A DNA stretch of 35,426 bases from an uncultured Lachnospiraceae bacterium (GCA_910579935.1 CAJTVQ010000042.1:1-35426); one strand, 5' to 3'; shown: positions 16,278 to 24,440, counted from the stretch's first letter. The notes: generated by a model from the sequence alone, not told the origin. Translations and numbers: made by a program.

Positions 16278-17211
16278 TTTTCTTTTCCTCCAATATCCGG
16301 TATAGATGGTCTGCTGCCGTTTTGAGGGCCGTAAGTTCTGTTTTTAATTTCTGTCTGGCGGCAGGGGAAATTCTTTCCGGCGCTGTATTTTTTCCGACAC
16401 GTGTAACGGAGCTTATCCATGACGGAATGGTAAGGGTAAGGCTGGATACTTCGGCATCCGGATCATAGGCGGGGATGCTGCGTATCTGCGGCACGAATTT
16501 TTTTACTGCGGGAATATTTTTTCGTTGTGATTCCTGCTGTATGGTGTGGTATCTGATTTGATTTGTATGGCTGTTGTCTATGTTCTTTTTTAAAGCAGTC
16601 AGTTCTTTTGCGTTCAGCTTTGCAAGTTCTCCTGTATTTTCAAGGGATATTTTCAGTTCGGAAGAAAGGATGCGGGCGGCGAGTTCTTCTTCTTTTTCAT
16701 AAATCTGATCCATGTTTTTGGCAAAACGGCTGTATTTCAGGACCGTACTTGCCGCGAGGCGGTACCTGCTGCCAAGCGTGTATGCGGTTTCGTATTTTCT
16801 GCACGGTTTGGCCGGAAGCGTATGATGGGTTTCCAGATATTCTTTTGGAGGCGTTTGCAGAAATTCCCGGACACAAATATCTACATCCGCATAGTACTGC
16901 CTGCCAATCAGGTATTTTCTCATTTCTGCCGTTAAGTCCCTGCGCGATAGCTGCAGTTGACAGACAAAGGATACGGCATCCGCCAGTTCTTTGAAAGGGT
17001 GATACTCAACTGTAAACGGGAGATTCCATAAGCGGCAGATGTTATAGCGGCTGCATCCGTCAATGATATAGCTTCCCCAGACGAGGAGCGGGGTGCTGCA
17101 TCCGTTGTCGAAAATGTCTTCTTCCAGTGCGCAATATTCTTCCTCCGTAAGCGGCTGTTTTAGTCGCTGCAATACAGGATTTGCCTCATAAATCATTTTA
17201 TCTGCGTTCAT
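16255..17211 (-). CDS. ParB-like N-terminal domain protein
   Basis: A 318-aa protein. Residues 15-100 carry a ParB/Srx-like domain: LTEEEYCALEEDIFDNG followed by PLLVWGSYIIDGCSRYNIC, in which DGCSRYNIC is the usual GxxRxxA-like box. A helical middle part (about 95-200, including the LSRRDLTAEMRKYLIG segment and a likely helix-turn-helix at YTLGSRYRLAASTVLKYSR) suggests DNA binding as in chromosome-partition ParB, but no ParA partner is present. GGAGA is about 8 nt upstream of ATG 17211. It overlaps the genes on both sides (14 and 23 nt). The role in the recombinase cassette is inferred from position only. Confidence 0.8.
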   Translation of the reverse strand: MNADKMIYEANPVLQRLKQPLTEEEYCALEEDIFDNGCSTPLLVWGSYIIDGCSRYNICRLWNLPFTVEYHPFKELADAVSFVCQLQLSRRDLTAEMRKYLIGRQYYADVDICVREFLQTPPKEYLETHHTLPAKPCRKYETAYTLGSRYRLAASTVLKYSRFAKNMDQIYEKEEELAARILSSELKISLENTGELAKLNAKELTALKKNIDNSHTNQIRYHTIQQESQRKNIPAVKKFVPQIRSIPAYDPDAEVSSLTLTIPSWISSVTRVGKNTAPERISPAARQKLKTELTALKTAADHLYRILEEKKNDDAIRS

Positions 17212-17608
17212 ATGTCTGTTCTCCGTTTTTTCTAATACCCGTTTCCATTTTGGAGGTATTCAGATCAAAGACAAAAACGGGTTCTCCGCCGGAGCGGATG
17301 AGTTCTCCGGACAGGCGGTACCTGTTTTGGGCATTCCATCCCATAAGAGAGATGATTTTTGCAAAAAAGACGCGGCAGGTAATCTGCTTTGGCGTACGTT
17401 TGTCCGCACGGCATCTGCACCAGCGCAGCGAGTCCTTTTCTGCTTCGGTGCAGGGGCGGACTGCCAGTTTTTTTCTGGCGGGGTGAACCAGTATCTGTAC
17501 ATAATCCGTCTCGGGAAAGGCTTTCAGACAGGCAGTATTGATACTGGCTTTATCTTTGTGGAAGGTAAAGATTGGTTCGGAAATGTTTTGTTCGGAATTA
17601 TTCTTCAT
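17198..17608 (-). CDS. 136-aa protein homologous to the recombinase C-terminal domain
   Basis: A small protein that reads as a stand-alone copy of residues about 412-525 of the neighbouring serine recombinase. Shared blocks: DYVQILVHP/DYVELLVHP, AVRP, LRW/VRW, a GW.A..YR segment (LMGWNAQNRYR against LLGWEAGYRFR) and VFDLN/IFNLR. The ribosome site AAGGAG overlaps the recombinase stop codon, 7 nt before this ATG, and the end overlaps the ParB-like gene by 14 nt, so it is an obligate operon partner. No catalytic residues are apparent. It may compete with or pair with the recombinase domain, but the function is unknown. Confidence 0.75.
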   Translation of the reverse strand: MKNNSEQNISEPIFTFHKDKASINTACLKAFPETDYVQILVHPARKKLAVRPCTEAEKDSLRWCRCRADKRTPKQITCRVFFAKIISLMGWNAQNRYRLSGELIRSGGEPVFVFDLNTSKMETGIRKNGEQTYERR

Positions 17609-17619
17609 GGACAGTCTCC

Positions 17620-19473
17620 TTATTTTGTATTTGTCTGCGGTTTTGGTTCCGATTTTAGTTCCTTTAAAATGGTATGTATTTCTTTACGTATAACAGAGGC
17701 TTCCGTGACCTGCAGATCGGGGGTGGTATAGGGTTGTGATTTTGCATAAGCTTTCCATTCCTGACCGGAAAAGGCGGAGATTTCCCTTGCCTGTGCATGG
17801 GTAAGTGCATCTATACCGAACCGGTCTTCCCACTCTGCCGGATATGCAGGTATTTTGAACCTGTGATTTTCGGAATTTATGCCGGATGTGAAAATCTCCG
17901 TTTCACGCAGGTTAAAGATCAGGATACTTTCGGTCTGATTTTTTCGGCAGATGCCGAGAATTCGGAAGCGGTATCCGGCTTCCCATCCCAAAAGTGCAAA
18001 CAGGGCAGGAAGACAGGCGGAACCGGAAATTTCACGGGATATGGTCCTGCCGTTTTGGGTCCTGGCCCACCGGACTGCCCGCCGGCATTCTTTTTGGCTG
18101 GGACGGACGGCGAACAGCATATGTATGGGATGGACAAGGAGTTCCACATAGTCGCAGCCGGTCAGCCGGCGGACAGCTCCTGCACTGAAACGAATGCTTT
18201 TTTCACCCAAAGTGACACAGATGCGGTCCGCCGTGTTGAAAAACTGCGCACGGACAACTTCGAATCCCTGCAGGGCAGTATGTTCCGGCAGGCCATCCTT
18301 TCTTTGCACGGCAGGCATTTCCTCCGGCGTTTGGCCGGATACGCTTCTGGATGCGCAGAGGTAGTCTTCCGGACAGAAACCTCCCCATCGGGGATTTATA
18401 GGGACGAAGCCTTTGAATACTCCATCCGGAATCACCTCAGGCTGTGGCAGAAAGCCTTTGTTTCCGTATTTGGCATTGGCGATCAGCCTTTGAACGGCAA
18501 TGAAATCACTGCGGGAAATGATAGGGTCGTGGTGATCCCTCCAGATGTATTGGTTGCGGTTCTGCCGGTTTTTTTTGGATTTGTGGTCCAAATAGCTGGG
18601 GGTAAAAGTTTTGCGGGCAATGACATCGCCGCAGTGCCGTTCGTTTTGGAGGATACCCAGAATACTGCCGGGCGACCATATCGTGCTGCCTTTCTTTGTT
18701 TTGCATCCGGTTTCGGTAAGGAGGGAGGCGATTTGCCGGCACGTGTATCCATATAAGTACAGAAAGAAAATCAGCCGGACGATTTTAGCCTCGTCTTCAT
18801 TGATAACAAGGTTTCCATCTTCATCATGGTCGTAGCCCAAAAGAGCAGGGGTGAGGAAGATACCGCGTTTGAAACGCATTTCAATGGAAGCGTTCATGAT
18901 TTCGCTTTTGGTATGGCTCTCTTCCTGTGCAAGCGTGGCGATAAATGACAGGCTCATTTCACTGTCGGGGTTCAGGGTGTAGATGTTTTCCGTTTCAAAA
19001 AAGATACCCACAGGAGGTGTGAGTTGTTTCAGCTTTCGGATATAACCTATGCAGTCTAGAATATTTCGGGCAAAACGTGACACACTCTTGGTGATGATCA
19101 GGTCGATTTTTCCTTCGCTGCAATCGGCAATCATTTTAACAAAAGCATCCCTGTGTTTGAGGGAAGTACCGGAAATTCCTTCATCAGCGTATATTTCTGC
19201 CAGTTCCCAGTCCTCTCTTTGGCTGACCATGTCCGTATAATGATTTTTCTGCAGTTCATAGGAGGAAGTCTGCTTTGGGTCGTCCGTGGAAACCCTTGCA
19301 TAGACGGCAACCCGCTTTATGGAAGATTGGCTGTAAAATCCTGCCTCGGGAAGTGCGGGAATAACGTCGAGGATGTTCGCTCCGGCGCCTTTGTAGCGCT
19401 CCCGTATTTTGGCTTTTTGGTCGGTGGTATGTTCCATTTTGCTTTCATCGTCCTTTCCGGTACAGCAGTGCAT
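17620..19473 (-). CDS. Large serine recombinase with atypical C-terminus
   Basis: A 617-aa site-specific recombinase. The resolvase catalytic domain (about 53-205) has the nucleophile Ser62 in YARVSTDD and the conserved SVSRFARN; the Recombinase domain (about 210-330) follows, with LLGYDHDEDGNLVINEDEA and SILGILQNERHCGD. After HHDPIISRSDF the usual zinc ribbon with paired Cys motifs is absent. A ~110-residue domain (412-525) shared with the adjacent 136-aa protein replaces it, then a tail to 617. The start is uncertain: ATG 19473 has a weak site, and the ATG at 19437 (residue 13) has GGAAAGGA about 12 nt upstream. It heads a four-gene operon downstream of an XRE regulator. Confidence 0.9.
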   Translation of the reverse strand: MHCCTGKDDESKMEHTTDQKAKIRERYKGAGANILDVIPALPEAGFYSQSSIKRVAVYARVSTDDPKQTSSYELQKNHYTDMVSQREDWELAEIYADEGISGTSLKHRDAFVKMIADCSEGKIDLIITKSVSRFARNILDCIGYIRKLKQLTPPVGIFFETENIYTLNPDSEMSLSFIATLAQEESHTKSEIMNASIEMRFKRGIFLTPALLGYDHDEDGNLVINEDEAKIVRLIFFLYLYGYTCRQIASLLTETGCKTKKGSTIWSPGSILGILQNERHCGDVIARKTFTPSYLDHKSKKNRQNRNQYIWRDHHDPIISRSDFIAVQRLIANAKYGNKGFLPQPEVIPDGVFKGFVPINPRWGGFCPEDYLCASRSVSGQTPEEMPAVQRKDGLPEHTALQGFEVVRAQFFNTADRICVTLGEKSIRFSAGAVRRLTGCDYVELLVHPIHMLFAVRPSQKECRRAVRWARTQNGRTISREISGSACLPALFALLGWEAGYRFRILGICRKNQTESILIFNLRETEIFTSGINSENHRFKIPAYPAEWEDRFGIDALTHAQAREISAFSGQEWKAYAKSQPYTTPDLQVTEASVIRKEIHTILKELKSEPKPQTNTK

Positions 19474-19569
19474 TTCTTTTAAAGGAATACGATAATGTAC
19501 TAAAGATTTATTATAAATTTTTTTTGCAAAAAAACCATAAACTGTCGGAATAAATAGTATGCCGTCAGT

Positions 19570-19956
19570 TTACTCCCGCGGGTAATAACTGCTTTTTGCG
19601 GGTCGGGGAAGAATTTCCCAGTCGTTTTGACGAAGTGTATTTTTGGTGGATTTCAGGATATCGAAGAGGAATCTTTTTTCTGTGCCGGAACAGTCATAAA
19701 GCAGCAGGTCAATGTCTGTCCGGTAGTCTTCCGGCTGGTTGGTCTGGTTGCCAATGAGCAGGTCGTCCATGGTAACGCCGAGGGCATCTGCGATGGAGAT
19801 CAGACTTGCAAGGCTCGGATGTTTTTTTGCGTTCTCGATGTTGCAGATAAAAACGGTGGAAAGATTGGAAAAGGCAGCGAGGGATTCCTGCGATAATCCC
19901 TGTATCATCCGCAGTTCCCGTATCCTTTTTCCAATCAGGGTATAATTGATGTGCAT
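19570..19956 (-). CDS. XRE-family helix-turn-helix regulator
   Basis: A 128-aa protein with an N-terminal HTH of the Cro/CI type (about residues 4-62: LIGKRIRELRMIQGLSQESL...STVFICNIENAKKHPSLASL...DALGVTMDDLL) and a C-terminal half of unknown fold ending in PRPAKSSYYPRE. The frame contains an ATG at 19965, but AAAGGAG touches it directly; the ATG at 19956 is 9 nt from the same site and is chosen. It lies 96 nt upstream of the recombinase on the same strand and is the obvious candidate to regulate the cassette. The opposite gene at 20100 is divergent. Confidence 0.88.
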   Translation of the reverse strand: MHINYTLIGKRIRELRMIQGLSQESLAAFSNLSTVFICNIENAKKHPSLASLISIADALGVTMDDLLIGNQTNQPEDYRTDIDLLLYDCSGTEKRFLFDILKSTKNTLRQNDWEILPRPAKSSYYPRE

Positions 19957-20099
19957 AAAATTCATCTCCTTTCAGTTTTCGAAAGTGTAAGATGTGAAAG
20001 AGGCGGAAGCAAGGTTTTCCGGCATTTTTTATAAAAGAGTGTTCCGGCCGGATATTTTATGTTAAGATAGAAAAAGCGGATAGGAAGGAGAACTGCGGT

Positions 20100-21800
20100 A
20101 TGGCGAGAACGGTAGCGATAGGGATACAGGATTTTGAATCCGTGATTGAAAACAATTACTTTTATGTGGATAAAACGGATTTCATCCGCGAATGGTGGGA
20201 AAACGGGGACAGTGTGACGCTGATCGCCCGCCCGAGACGTTTCGGGAAAACGCTGAATATGAGTATGATGGAACGTTTTTTCTCTTTAAAGTATGCCGGA
20301 CAGGGGAGTATCTTTGAACATCTGAAGATATGGAACGAAGAAAAATACCGTAAGATGCAGGGAACCTATCCCGTGATAGCCATGAGTTTTGCCGACATTA
20401 AAGAAACGTCGTTTCCGAATGCGAGGAAAGCCATCTGCCGCAATATCAGGAAATTATACAACCGGCATGATTTTCTTTTAAAAAGCGGCTGCCTGAACGG
20501 GGATGAAAAGGATATGTTCCGAAAAGTTTCCGCCGAGATGGAGGATTACATTGCGGCGGATTCCATAAGGATGCTGTCGGATTACATGCAGCGATATTAT
20601 GGCAGGAAGGTGATCATTCTGCTGGACGAGTACGATACGCCGCTGCAGGAAGCCTATGTAAACGGGTATTGGGAGGAAATCGTGGCATTTATCAGAAATC
20701 TGTTCAATGCCACGTTCAAGACAAATCCGTTTTTGGACAAAGCGCTTATGACCGGAATCACGCGGATCAGTAAAGAGAGTATTTTTTCTGACCTGAATCA
20801 TTTAACAGTAGTAACATCCACTTCGGACAAATATGAAACGGTCTTTGGATTTACGCAGGAGGAAGTATCGGCTGCCCTGCTTGAATTTGGGATGACAGAG
20901 AGGGAAGGGAAGGTAAAGGACTGGTATGATGGTTTTACTTTCGGGAAAAAAACGGATATCTATAACCCATGGTCCATCATCAATTTCCTTGATACGAAGA
21001 AACTGTCAGCCTACTGGGCCAATACCAGCAGCAACAGCCTGGTGGGTAAACTGATCAGGGAGGGGAGCAAAGACGTAAAAGTGATCATGGAAGACCTCTT
21101 AAACGGCGGAACTCTTCACACGGAGATAGACGAGCAGATCATCTTCAACCAGCTTGGCAGTAATGAGAATGCCATATGGAGCCTGCTGCTTGCAGGCGGG
21201 TATATGAAGGTGGAGAAGCATACGTTCGACGAGGATACCGGAAAGGAAGAATATGACCTGAAGCTTACCAACAAAGAAGTAAAGCTGATGTTCCGCAGCA
21301 TGATCGAAGGGTGGTTTAAAAACTATTCGCCGGAATACAATGATTTTATCAAAGCGCTGCTGGAAGATGATATGGATGCGATGAATGAGTACATGAACAG
21401 GGTTGCCTGTGATACGTTCAGCAGCTTTGATACGGGCAGGCGGCCTTCTGCGAAGTCCCAGCCAGAACGCTTTTACCATGGATTTGTGCTCGGTCTGATG
21501 GTGGATTTGTCAGACCGGTACATGATGACGTCCAATCGGGAAAGCGGTTTCGGGCGTTACGATGTGATGCTGGAGCCGTTAAAAGGAAATGAAAAAGATG
21601 ATGCGGTTATTATGGAGTTTAAAGTCCACCGCCCCCAAAAGGAGAAAAATCTGGAGGAAACGGTAAGAGCGGCGCTGCAGCAGATAGAGGAAAAAGGATA
21701 TGCGGCGGCGTTGGAGGCGAAAGGGATTCCGGCAGGGCGTATCCGAAAATACGGGTTTGCATTTGACGGGAAAAATGTGCTTATAGGCGCATCTTATTAG
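20100..21800 (+). CDS. AAA-ATPase-like / PD-(D/E)XK nuclease-like protein
   Basis: A 566-aa protein of the AAA-ATPase_like plus PD-(D/E)XK family that is common and often multi-copy in Lachnospiraceae and Bacteroidales. The N-terminus begins with the family's VAIGIQDFESVIENNYFYVDKT; the degenerate Walker A is RPRRFGKT (about 42-49) and Walker B is VIILLDEYDTPLQEAY. The C-terminal nuclease-like domain shows GRYDVMLEPL, then VIMEFKVHRP, fitting the D...ExK core. The biological role of the family is unsettled. AAGGAG lies about 9 nt before ATG 20100. Divergent from the XRE gene; its 3' end overlaps a pseudogene on the other strand by 20 bp. Confidence 0.88.
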   Translation: MARTVAIGIQDFESVIENNYFYVDKTDFIREWWENGDSVTLIARPRRFGKTLNMSMMERFFSLKYAGQGSIFEHLKIWNEEKYRKMQGTYPVIAMSFADIKETSFPNARKAICRNIRKLYNRHDFLLKSGCLNGDEKDMFRKVSAEMEDYIAADSIRMLSDYMQRYYGRKVIILLDEYDTPLQEAYVNGYWEEIVAFIRNLFNATFKTNPFLDKALMTGITRISKESIFSDLNHLTVVTSTSDKYETVFGFTQEEVSAALLEFGMTEREGKVKDWYDGFTFGKKTDIYNPWSIINFLDTKKLSAYWANTSSNSLVGKLIREGSKDVKVIMEDLLNGGTLHTEIDEQIIFNQLGSNENAIWSLLLAGGYMKVEKHTFDEDTGKEEYDLKLTNKEVKLMFRSMIEGWFKNYSPEYNDFIKALLEDDMDAMNEYMNRVACDTFSSFDTGRRPSAKSQPERFYHGFVLGLMVDLSDRYMMTSNRESGFGRYDVMLEPLKGNEKDDAVIMEFKVHRPQKEKNLEETVRAALQQIEEKGYAAALEAKGIPAGRIRKYGFAFDGKNVLIGASY

Positions 21801-22204
21801 GAATTTCCGAATAGGAAATATCCAGAGTGCCGCTGTATTTTTCCACCATTTCCCGTACGTTGGACAGGCCGAGGCCGTGGGCGGACATCTCATCTTTATC
21901 GGATTGGGGAAACTGCCTGTGTCCGCAGATACAGGTATCCTTTTCCAAAGCGGTAACATAATTCAGGTTCACCAGATGGCGGTTATGGCAGCGGACAAAA
22001 TAGTCCGGCAGACTGTCAGTCACGGTATCCAGTTTCCCATAAAATCAAGACTGCTCCCATCGTTCATGGAGAGGATGATTTTTCTCCGGTCGCTGGAAAA
22101 AGCCAGTATTTTTTTGCAGGAATTTTCAGGATGCCGGATTTCTGCTCCAATGTGAAGTATTGCTCCCGACTCTTTCCAAGCTCCGCCAGCGCCTGTTTTT
22201 CATA
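21781..22204 (-). pseudogene. Fused remnant of a LytTR regulator and a GHKL sensor kinase
   Basis: Reading the minus strand from 22204, one frame gives YEKQALAELGKSREQYFTLE then QKSGILKIPAKKY, a second frame gives FSSDRRKIILSMNDGSSLDF, and a third gives DSLPDYFVRCHNRHLVNLNYV. These are consecutive pieces of one LytTR DNA-binding domain, so at least two frameshifts are present. The third frame then runs into SAHGLGLSNVREMVEKYSG and TLDISYSE, the ATP-binding end of a GHKL (AgrC-like) kinase. The two genes of a two-component system have therefore been joined by deletion. The upstream end stops abruptly at the 22204-22250 hairpin. Confidence 0.75.
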
Positions 22205-22250
22205 AGCAAACGGCATAAAAAGTAAAACGTGCTTTCTATGCCGTTTGCTT
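22204..22250. repeat. Long hairpin
   Basis: AAGCAAACGGCATA (22204-22217) is exactly complementary to TATGCCGTTTGCTT (22237-22250), a 14-bp stem with an inner AAAG/CTTT helix. Four T follow on the plus strand. It sits exactly where the LytTR remnant begins. Confidence 0.7.
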
Positions 22251-22298
22251 TTGGCGTTCGCGCCTACGCGTTATGTTCCATACAAAAACATTTTTTAA

Positions 22299-22940
22299 TC
22301 AGTGTGTTGCGCCGCCTGTCACCTTAATATCCTCTGTCGTTTCCACGATCGCCTCGATCGCAGCTTCTATCGCCTCCACCATCATCTCCTGCGACATGGA
22401 CGGCATATTCTTTTTATCTATGACCTGCTGCGGCAGATAGGGTATATGAATGAAGCCGCTCCGTTTCCCCGGATACTTGGTGGCGATCAGATGGCAGACG
22501 CCGTACGTTACGTGATTGCACACAAAAGTTCCCGCCGTATTGGAAACCGATGCCGGAATCTTTCTTTCCTGAATCCTCTGCACCATGGCTTTGATCGGCA
22601 GCGTCACCAGATATGCATCCGGCCCTTCCGGAAAGACCGGCTCGTCGATGATCTGGTTGCCCTCATTATCCGGTATCCGGCAGTCATCCACATTGATGCC
22701 TACCCGTTCCACCGTAATATCCGGCCTTCCGCCTGCCTGGCCAATGGACAGCACCGCATCAGGATCATATTCCGCGATCGCTTCATCAATTACCCGGAGG
22801 GATTTATGACAGACTGTGGGAATCTCCAATTTAATAATTTCCGCACCGGCAATCCTGTCCGGAAGCCTTTTTACGGTTTCTATCGCCGGGGTCACCGGCT
22901 CTCCCCCAAATGGATCAAATCCAGTTACCAATAGTTTCAT
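22299..22940 (-). CDS. pcp: Pyroglutamyl-peptidase I
   Basis: A 213-aa cytoplasmic cysteine peptidase that removes N-terminal pyroglutamate from peptides. The catalytic triad is visible: Glu79 in VERVGINVDD, Cys141 in GTFVCNH and His165 in GFIHIPYLP. The N-terminus KLLVTGFDPFGGE is the family signature, and the length is typical (about 205-215). AGGAG is 6 nt upstream of the ATG and a good promoter lies at 22969-22996. It stands alone on the minus strand, divergent from the FMN riboswitch. The C-terminal stretch is Glu/Ala/Ile-rich helix. Confidence 0.96.
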   Translation of the reverse strand: MKLLVTGFDPFGGEPVTPAIETVKRLPDRIAGAEIIKLEIPTVCHKSLRVIDEAIAEYDPDAVLSIGQAGGRPDITVERVGINVDDCRIPDNEGNQIIDEPVFPEGPDAYLVTLPIKAMVQRIQERKIPASVSNTAGTFVCNHVTYGVCHLIATKYPGKRSGFIHIPYLPQQVIDKKNMPSMSQEMMVEAIEAAIEAIVETTEDIKVTGGATH

Positions 22941-22968
22941 ATTCTGCTCCTTTATATTTTTTTAATAA

Positions 22969-22996
22969 ATTATACATTAATTTTTCTACCATGCAA
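22969..22996 (-). promoter_or_regulatory. Promoter of pcp
   Basis: On the minus strand: TTGCAT (22996-22991), 16-nt spacer, TATAAT (22974-22969). Start of transcription would lie about 25 nt before the pcp ATG. Confidence 0.7.
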
Positions 22997-23077
22997 TTAT
23001 TAGGAGAAAAGTATATAAATATTTCAGGAGAAAATCCCATTGCATTATTCATATTATACAATCGTACGATAAGAGCC

Positions 23078-23106
23078 TTGACAAAACTCCATAACCAATA
23101 TATGAT
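23078..23106 (+). promoter_or_regulatory. Promoter of the riboswitch-ribU unit
   Basis: TTGACA (23078-23083), 17-nt spacer, TATGAT (23101-23106). Transcription would begin about 20 nt before the riboswitch. Confidence 0.75.
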
Positions 23107-23130
23107 TAGAACGGAACAAGTGAATGAGAA

Positions 23131-23277
23131 AATTCTTCGGGGTTGGGTGAAACGGCACGGCCGTCATTCCCTACCGGCGGTGACAGTCCGCGACCCGTGA
23201 GGAAACCGGCAGGTTTCCAAAACGGCTGATTTGGTGCAATTCCAAAACCGACAGTAAAGTCTGGATGAGAGAAGGAA
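23131..23277 (+). promoter_or_regulatory. FMN riboswitch (RFN element)
   Basis: The conserved RFN parts appear in order: CTTCGGGG, GGGTGAAA, TTCCCTACCGGCGGTGAC, AGTCCGCGACCCG, CTGATTTGGTGCAATTCC, AAAACCGACAGTAAAGTC and TGGATGAGAGAAG, with CTTC (23135-23138) closing against GAAG (23271-23274). An extra small ACGGC/GCCGT helix interrupts the first arm. It binds flavin mononucleotide and normally switches off downstream expression. The terminator at 23350-23376 is its likely expression platform, controlling ribU. Confidence 0.95.
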
Positions 23278-23349
23278 AGTAAGGAATGTGTCCGCAGGAG
23301 CGAATCCGAGAGAGATGGAGTCCTTCGGGCAGGAAGATTACGGAATATA

Positions 23350-23376
23350 CCCCGAACAGAAGTGTTCGGGGTTTTT
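23350..23376 (+). terminator. Riboswitch-controlled terminator
   Basis: CCCCGAAC (23350-23357) pairs with GTTCGGGG (23364-23371), followed by TTTTT, 73 nt after the riboswitch. Confidence 0.88.
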
Positions 23377-23527
23377 ATATGCACAGGCCGCATTCGGAAG
23401 TTTGCCGCTAAAGCGGCAGATGCCGCGGTATGTATTCCGGGCGGCGGGCAGCGGAGAAGGAGTCCCCCTGTCCGGTTGCGTTAGTTCCGTGAAGGTTCCG
23501 TGAAGAATTTTCCCTGAGAAATTAAAA

Positions 23528-23539
23528 AACAGTTCCTAA
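23528..23539 (+). repeat. Possible solo end of the MITE-like family
   Basis: AACAGTTCCTAA is identical to the right end plus TAA of the element at 5773-5931. No matching left end is visible nearby, so it is either a degraded remnant or a chance match. Confidence 0.3.
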
Positions 23540-23583
23540 CTGCCGGAAGGGCAGCTGCGGAATTGAAATCAGGAGGGAAAGAA

Positions 23584-24342
23584 ATGAATGATTTAATGCA
23601 GTCGGTAACAGAAAACCTTATTTTTGTGCTGGAGTTTTTGGGCATCGTTATCTTAATGTTCGCGGCGGCGTACGGTGCGGAGAAAGCGGCGAAGAAGAAG
23701 AGCGGGGATACGGAGCGCATCCTCTCCACAAGGAAGATAACCCTGATAGGCGTTTTTTCCGCCATTGCGTTTATCCTTATGCTGCTGGAATTTCCGGTGC
23801 CTTTTGCACCTGCGTTCTATGAGCTGGATTTCAGCGAAATTCCGGTGCTGGTCGGAACGTTTGCATTCGGGCCGGTGGCGGGCGTCATGATCGAATTCTG
23901 CAAGATATTGCTGAAGCTTGTCTTCAAAGGCACGACTACCGCTTTTGTGGGGGACCTTGCCAATTTCGTCATCGGATGCAGTTTTATTTTGCCCGCATCC
24001 ATCCTTTATTTAAACAAAAAGACGAAGAAAACGGCAGTGATCGGTTCCGTGACAGGTACCGTGTGCATGACGGTTTTCGGAACGGCCTTTAACGCAGTAT
24101 ACCTTTTGCCGAAATTTGCCCAGCTTTACGGGATGCCGCTGGATGCGATCGTTGGTATGGGAACGGCGATCAATCCGGCGATCAACAGTGTGGCAACACT
24201 GGTCATATTTGCGGTGGCGCCCCTGAATATCCTGAAGGGCGGCAGCGTATCCATCGTAACGATGTTTGTTTATAAGAAACTGAGCCCGATTCTGAAAGAG
24301 GGCCACAGCCCGTCAGCGGTCCGCAGGCCGGCGGAACAGTAA
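23584..24342 (+). CDS. ribU: Riboflavin ECF transporter substrate-binding subunit
   Basis: A 252-aa membrane protein, S-component of an energy-coupling factor transporter that imports riboflavin with the shared EcfA/A'/T module (encoded elsewhere). The start is ATG 23584, with AGGAGGG 6 nt upstream; the in-frame TTG at 23563 lies before that site. An extra N-terminal helix (about 12-32) precedes the core of about six helices. The core begins TRKITLIGVFSAIAFILMLLEFPVPFAP and contains LDFSEIPVLVGTFAFGP and KGTTTAFVGDLANFVIG, typical of RibU. Placement behind an FMN riboswitch makes the substrate assignment firm. Confidence 0.95.
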   Translation: MNDLMQSVTENLIFVLEFLGIVILMFAAAYGAEKAAKKKSGDTERILSTRKITLIGVFSAIAFILMLLEFPVPFAPAFYELDFSEIPVLVGTFAFGPVAGVMIEFCKILLKLVFKGTTTAFVGDLANFVIGCSFILPASILYLNKKTKKTAVIGSVTGTVCMTVFGTAFNAVYLLPKFAQLYGMPLDAIVGMGTAINPAINSVATLVIFAVAPLNILKGGSVSIVTMFVYKKLSPILKEGHSPSAVRRPAEQ

Positions 24343-24389
24343 GGAACGGTTCGGAAGCAGGACGGCAGTACGCATCTGCGTCATGTATA

Positions 24390-24440
24390 AAAATACCGTT
24401 TGCACTGGAAGATCCTTTTTCCGTGCAGACGGTATTTTTT
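24390..24440 (+). terminator. Terminator after ribU
   Basis: AAATACCGT-TGCAC (24391-24405) pairs with GTGCA-ACGGTATTT (24423-24437) with one internal mismatch, followed by further T. Confidence 0.85.

Noticed and set aside
17797..18756. 319-codon open frame on the plus strand
   Set aside because: Exact shadow of the minus-strand serine recombinase, whose motifs are unmistakable; no ribosome site and no recognisable domain.
22302..22934. 210-codon plus-strand frame
   Set aside because: Shadow of pcp, whose catalytic Glu, Cys and His are all present on the minus strand.
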